A program made the position numbers and the translations under genes. From Rhypophila decipiens (lineage: Eukaryota > Ascomycota > Sordariomycetes > Sordariales > Naviculisporaceae), in assembly GCA_033297075.1 (NCBI GenBank), contig MU858121.1, positions 1 through 64,000 on the forward strand: 64,000 nt of DNA, written 5' to 3'. Under the pieces are notes generated by a model, which saw only the letters and a program-made list of their open reading frames with translations, had not been told where the DNA came from and did not search any database. Below, piece by piece: positions 58,501-64,000 of the stretch; within the stretch, counting starts at the first letter, position 1, and the number at the start of each line of letters is the position of its first letter.

Positions 58501-61142
58501 AAAAGCAGTGCATCGTTCTTTCGTAATACAAAACCAAAGGCGGCGGCGGCAGGGCGGGGCGGTTTGCTGATGGCGGGCGCCGCATTTTCACGCCGCATCT
58601 AGTTCATGTTTGTTCACGTCCCAACCAGTGAGGCATGTTTTAAAACGGCTTTTTGAAAGGTGAGTTCTGTTTCTGACTGAACCTTCTGGGCGGCGGCCGG
58701 CAAGATCCTACTCCCTCCTGCATTGCCGGGTTGAGGGGCCGAAAATCCCAAGAATCGGAGTTAGTATATAGTGTTTCTAACTTCTGATATGTACCTTGTG
58801 TTGGTGAGGAGCGATATGAGGAATCACCGAGGCACTCACTATAAGCCTAGCCTCACGTCAGCGGGGTATGAAATTTGTTGGGTCATGGGGACTGTGATGA
58901 TGATGGGAGAATATAGAATCCAAGCTTGTTGGTTTCGGAGCTCTTTGATGAGGACGAGGCATATCATCAAGAGCTGCTCACCGCATCGGTCTGCCGGCAT
59001 GGCTTGCTTTCTTGACGCCAGCCATCCAACATGCGGGTACACTCACCGTAGTACCGAACGTTGATGATCGCCATCCACCCCGGAGGTGGTTCAATAAATG
59101 CAGTGAGACGAAGAACATGATGGCAAAGCAAGCCAACCGAACCCAAGGCAGTCTTTGGCTCGTCACAACCGACAAACATAAAGTTTGTTGACCTTCCTCC
59201 AACTCTGTGTCTTGGCGCAGTTGACCCCCTTTTCCCCGGATTACGGTTCGTTCTGCCCAACAGCAACAAAACATCCCAACTCGTCCCCTGACACCACCAA
59301 CAAGTTTGGTTGTCAGCAGAGTTACCGACATTCTGGTCAGCACCATTTCGCTATCTTATTTTCGTCACCGACGGCATAATGTTGTGAATATTTCAGGGGG
59401 CTGACATTTCCGATCGACCCCTTGCCCTCATCCAGCCATGACGGCGTCGGTGTTTGGATGAGAGGCTGATAACTCTTCTGAGCACCGTCCTTACTATCCC
59501 GACCATTTTCGTTTCGGTCGTCAAATACGGACAGGATATCCCATATCTCGGTATGGTTGTTTCGTGTTTCATCCAGTAATCAGCCAGTATGGATTTCCAT
59601 GATTGACACCCAATCACCAAAATGTTGCTGCATGAATATGCAAACCCAACGATACAGTACATTACAGTAATCAGGGGGGCGTTGTCAAGTGAGGTGTCAA
59701 CCAAACCACCAGTTAGGCTCCAGGAAACAAGTGGTTTTGAAAAGGTTGAAACTTTCTCATCCCAGGCTCGGGAAATAATGATTGGCTGGCATTGTTCCCT
59801 CGGGCGTAAGAACTGAAGTGCCTAACCCACTCGCGATATCGGGATTAAAAATCTTGACAGGTTTGACTGGCTCCAGGTTATCTGCCGTCATCCTGCGCTG
59901 CCTGGTGGCGTTGCTTTGCTTGCATATGGGCTTTTCTGCAGTTGAAGACTCAACAACAACTTGCACGATCCGGATAAAAGAGTCATTTTCGTGCCTTGCA
60001 TGATCTCGCCCCGTTGGCACCATCTTGTTCAGTGGATTGTCAACGAAGCCACTGGCGTTTTCTCATGGAAGGAAAAGATATCCGTATCCGTACCCCGTAC
60101 AAGAGCAGCGGAGATGCACACGTGTCGTCGGCCTGACACAGCCACCAATACCGGGACTGCTTCCAATACTCATCAAACCCAGTAAAATATTGGCAAAAGC
60201 CGTGATCGAAAACAGAAGGTATGACTCCGTCTCGTGAGGACTCCACGGGATATGTAAATGTGCAGGCAAGTCGGAACGATGCATCAGTGACATGTCTGGT
60301 CGGAAGACGTTCGGAATGCCGATCATGCGACGAACAGTTGGCAGTTGATGATTGATCTTGGTTGGGCGCATGATGATGTCCCGAGATTGTATCCGTAACC
60401 AGATCCAGCTCCGCCAACAGGAGAGGTCACCCGACCAGTGGTATGTTAAGGATCTTGGCAGAATCTGCCTGAATGAACACCCCAAGAATTGCACTGTAGT
60501 AACATCGAGGTTTAAAAGGAACTTCATTGTCATGGTGCGACTGATCAAGTGTGGCTAATGACTCGATGGTGTGGCTCGTCTCAAGTTTCTTCCAGGCCTT
60601 TTTCTTCAAGGACCGGGATTTGATGTTGTATTCGTCGTGGCGCAGTTGTTGCCCCTGAAGATCCCCCTATCATCCTCAGCCTCAACGTCGACATATCCGT
60701 AAACAAATCAAGGAGATTCTAACGATGTCGCATACGGAATATCGTGGCAAGTATACGCGTTGCTCTTTTCGACTCAATATGGCGAAACAACGAACACCAA
60801 AATCACATTCAACACTGAGTGATAGTTTATCCAAGCCCCCGTTATGCGGTATAGCATCAGTAAAATCCTTCGACTTTTTGTCTGGCTGCCTGCAAAGATG
60901 ATGTAGCAAACAAACAAGTAAAGGAAAGCAAATACTTGATCCCCCGGATGTAAATCCACCCAAAGCTGAGGATATGAGAATGCGAAAATGTAACGCTTGT
61001 TCATCTTTTAATGCAAGCTGTTATGTATGTGTTGTTATGTATGTGTTGGTTGATATTATACCCGGATATTTCCTCGCGCGATATCTTCAAATGTGAAAAA
61101 GAAAATATTTGGCAATTTTGCAAAAAAAGAACTTATGAATAA
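55512..61142. other. 5.6 kb intergenic after the Pcl cyclin
   Basis: The 3' flank of the cyclin is T/A-rich and includes an ATC microsatellite near 55960. Palindromic GTACATGTAC/GTACAGTAC words recur (57352-57378 and 57795-57815). A CCA microsatellite lies at 58407-58425. No protein domain, RNA gene or transposon seen. Confidence 0.5.
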
Positions 61143-61214
61143 CGACCAACCCAGGGGTCGAACCTGGAACCTCCTGATTCGTAGTCAGACGCTCTGCCAT
61201 TGAGCCAGCCGGCC
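61143..61214 (-). tRNA. tRNA-Arg (anticodon ACG), second copy
   Basis: Read on the minus strand this is base-for-base identical to the tRNA at 41514-41585, with the same cloverleaf and anticodon ACG. The 58 bases upstream (61215-61272) also resemble the upstream flank of the first copy. A T run follows the gene on the minus strand about 15 bases later. Confidence 0.97.
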
Positions 61215-63647
61215 GGTGATTGGATGATAGTACGCTTCTCACATGTCATACTTATCCTTAAACAATCCACACCGGAAACTTCACTGGGCATAACGCATCG
61301 TGACGGAGGTAGCCCCTCTGCGACATACCGTGAACCAGTGGAGAGAAAGAGCGAAATACCTCATCTCAAAATCCATTAGTACCTAACATAAATGCACAGG
61401 ACATGGGATTTGCGACTCACTACCGTCAACACTATTCTGTCTGAAGTGCTATCGATACCCCCATATAAGCCATGGAAATATACCGCAAGTGTATCGATAG
61501 ATCACACGGCTGCCCGCAGTACGTACATTACGAACGTAAAGGGCAAGCTGAATGAACCGAGTTCCCTCCTTTCTCAATGTACCTATCTGTTTTATGGTTC
61601 ATGGAACCCAGTCCAACGACTGCCTGCCATTTTATGATGGCTCAAAGGGCCTAATAAATAATGCGCCGGAAGCATTATAAGCTGAGGGTTCGAGGTGAGA
61701 TAATTACGTAGACAGACAGAGACTTCTAATTCCTTGATGTTGTGAGTCCGGATCTTATCCTCTCTTCATTCTCACTTGTTAGGACCCGAGTGGAAGCTGA
61801 GTTGGTACTGACTTGACCCGGCTGGTGTTTATCTAATTTTGGAGCATTTGTTAATCCAGCTTATGCTGCGAGCCAGCGTCTTCAATGAGTAAGTTCTTGA
61901 GTTCAAGATATGAGCGTCACTCACACAATCTGGGTGAGGTACAGTGAGGGGATGAGATCGAGGGAGGTGGCCTGAGAAGGAAACTAAGCGACCTCAAGCT
62001 CGTGGACGTGATTACAAGATACATTTACTGGAACCGAGTAGGGGGTAGACAAGGGGAGGTCCAAGTGTTGACCGAGGAATGTTGGGTAAGAAAAGTTAGT
62101 GAAAGGGAGATAGTGAGCTTGTACATGAGTAAGAGTGAGCAATGGTGGCTAATTAAAAGCTAATATAAGAACTAATGAGTGAAAGTAACAAGGACAGCGG
62201 AGCGAGTATAAGAAAGAGTAAAGTAGGGTGGGTGTGGAAGACCGAGAGTAGGAATAGAGTAAATGAGATTATGAGCGAGTGAGAGTATAAGAGAGCGTGA
62301 GTCATGACAACGATAGTGTAAATGGGGGAGAGTAAGATGATATGGGATAGAGAGTAAGTGAGAGCGAGCAAGTGAAAGTGAGCAAGAGAAACAAAAGTTG
62401 AAGGTAAATGCTTCATAGCCGCGCACACGACACTGGTGCATCAATTATTTGCCGTGATAGATTATATTACAAGTTAAGCAGCCATAACTGTGACAAATGA
62501 CTGGCTTCCTGTTCCCTTGAACTTGGTCCTTTATGAGCGAGTGAGGTTACAAATTATTTTGTTCCCGCGGAAGTGCAAAGTCAACCGCGCAAGCCAGGTA
62601 CAACAAGGGAAAACAGAGGACAACATCAGACGTCAAAGAGAAACCACGCCGAGACAGACGAGACAGATTTTCTCTGTCCCTGTTGTTCTCGGAATCTTGC
62701 CCTCCCCCAACGTCCCGCTGTTGAAATCTTGGACTCTGCGCTCATGAACACAAAAGCAGGCAGTTCAGTTGCAGAGTGGACACATGCTTTGGTAGACATA
62801 GAAATGTGATATCAGCTATCAGAGTAATAATAGACAGCTAGCTACCTTTGTAGTGGCATAGCTACGCCGTGATCTTGTCCCAGCCCGAGTAAACGAGCCG
62901 CCCTCTCAGAACACACCCGTCTGACTCCACCTTCAACGCACTCTTGGATGGAGACAAGGAGACAGAACTTCCCTCCTCGAGCCCACTGATGCCAGGTTAG
63001 ATCCCTCTTGATGTGCTTGGAGTGTGTCGCAATGCCTCATTCATGTGAAATGAGTTTATTTAGTCCCTAGGCAAAAGAAACCAAAAGCAAGGTACCCGTC
63101 ATCCCTCAAGAAAGAAGCAGCGAAACAGAAACGCCATGATCTAGAGCGATGGAGTGAAAAATGAAACAACGGTCCGACAAGACGCAAAAGGAGAGAACCG
63201 AAAAAGAATGGTAAATAATACGCCCGCACGATTATAAAGCAATCGACAATGGTATATCTCTCCCCTCCATTTCCAGTTTATCCTGAAAGCAACAGAAAAG
63301 ACAGACAAAACAAACAAGAAAACGATGGAGTCTCGCAAGTTATAGGTTCTGCTTCATCATTGCCCCAGGATATTAATACCAGTTGTCTTGGTTATGTGCT
63401 ATGGATGGTCATGTGATAGTTAGCTTTTCGTCATTTTTTTTTTGCTGCAAGGTGACATTATTTGAAGAATATCTGCGTCGCAGATATGAGTGGACCAGCT
63501 GCTTCGACTTGTACTCAGCAGAAGTGAGAGACACCGATAAAGTGGCCTTCGTCAAAGTCAGCTGTCATCCACTCATTACCGGAATGGATGCGCCTCACCC
63601 TGAGGGTTTCTGCGTACTACATTCGACACAGGAAACTGGTTACGATC
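61215..63647. other. Intergenic up to CDK1
   Basis: The duplicated tRNA flank occupies 61215-61272. From about 62030 to 62400 the + strand is strongly purine-rich with recurring GAGTGAG/GAGTAAG words. The last 600 bases are 3' flank of CDK1. No gene seen. Confidence 0.55.
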
Positions 63648-64000
63648 CTAGTGATAACCAGCTCCGCGGTACGAAGGTCGTGGGTAGTCCTCGAAGTATG
63701 GGTGGTTGCAGGCTTGCTTGGCCGAAATGCGGCCGGCCGGGTCGTATACCAGCATCATCTCCAGCAGGTCAAGACCCTGGTCATCAAGGTTCTGGCACAG
63801 GGGCTGACTATGATCACGCGCCCACTTGGGGAACGAAGCCTTGAAGTCGGGATATGTAGTTACTCCGGGCCAAATATCCTCTGACGGCGTGCCAAGCAGT
63901 CTGCCATGTGCAAAAAAAGTCAGTTTAAGAATAATTATAAGGTTCGTGGCAGGCCGCATGCGCAGCCGGGACTAGTGGACCTACCGGAAGATCTTGAAGA
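63648..64000 (-). CDS. CDC2: Cyclin-dependent kinase CDK1/Cdc2, C-terminal part (cut by the window edge)
   Basis: Two exon pieces are present on the minus strand: 64000-63985 and 63900-63648, with a GTAGGT...CTGAC...GGCAG intron between. They read IFKIFR then LLGTPSEDIWPGVTTYPDFK, LLEMMLVYDPAGRISAKQAC and NHPYFEDY. This is the kinase C-lobe of CDK1, with wording like Aspergillus NimX rather than Pho85. The gene stops at TAG 63650-63648. The ATP site, PSTAIRE helix and activation loop lie outside the window. CDK1 drives mitotic entry with B-type cyclins. Confidence 0.92.

Overview
The window is nuclear DNA of a filamentous ascomycete, most likely a Sordariomycete. Genes carry short introns (mostly 48-96 bases) with GT-AG ends and CTAAC/CTGAC branch points. 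The recognisable proteins are fungal types (Zds, Clr5-domain, DUF2433 and DUF7025-AAA proteins, Swf1, Fmc1, a Pho85 cyclin). Telomere-type TTAGGG words occur, and one AT- and TA-rich patch looks like repeat-induced point mutation (RIP). I cannot name the species.

Layout. An AT-rich patch and 2 kb of non-coding DNA lead to a Zds-type PP2A/Cdc14-pathway regulator (2291-5296, +). Next comes an unusual repeat-built orphan gene (6308-7720, +) and a DUF2433 phosphoesterase-like protein with an RGG tail (8263-10587, +). From 10.6 to 13.4 kb lie a possible Pol III transcript, a 37-codon ORF behind a strong-looking promoter, and a 40-base hairpin repeat array. AHA1, the Hsp90 co-chaperone (13401-14650, -), precedes a 5 kb gene-free stretch. 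Then come a large unknown coiled-coil protein (19901-23683, +), a DUF7025/AAA ATPase (25004-27290, -), a candidate 70-residue protein (27952-28225, -) and a Clr5-domain protein (29432-31811, +).

A compact cluster follows: FMC1 (-) and an EngB/MRX8-type mitochondrial GTPase (+) share a 282-base divergent promoter containing a telomere-like box. The palmitoyltransferase SWF1 (-) and the telomere protein RAP1 (+) come next; RAP1 has TTAGGG boxes on both sides. Beyond RAP1 the window is gene-poor: two identical tRNA-Arg(ACG) genes lie 20 kb apart in opposite orientation, with a PCL-type Pho85 cyclin (54318-55511, +) between them. The window ends inside the last exons of CDK1/cdc2 (63648-64000, -).

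There is no biosynthetic cluster and no intact transposon. Common themes are cell-cycle control (Zds, Pcl cyclin, CDK1), mitochondrial biogenesis (FMC1, MRX8) and telomeres (RAP1). Exon joins were read by eye from splice signals and reading frame, with no transcript data.
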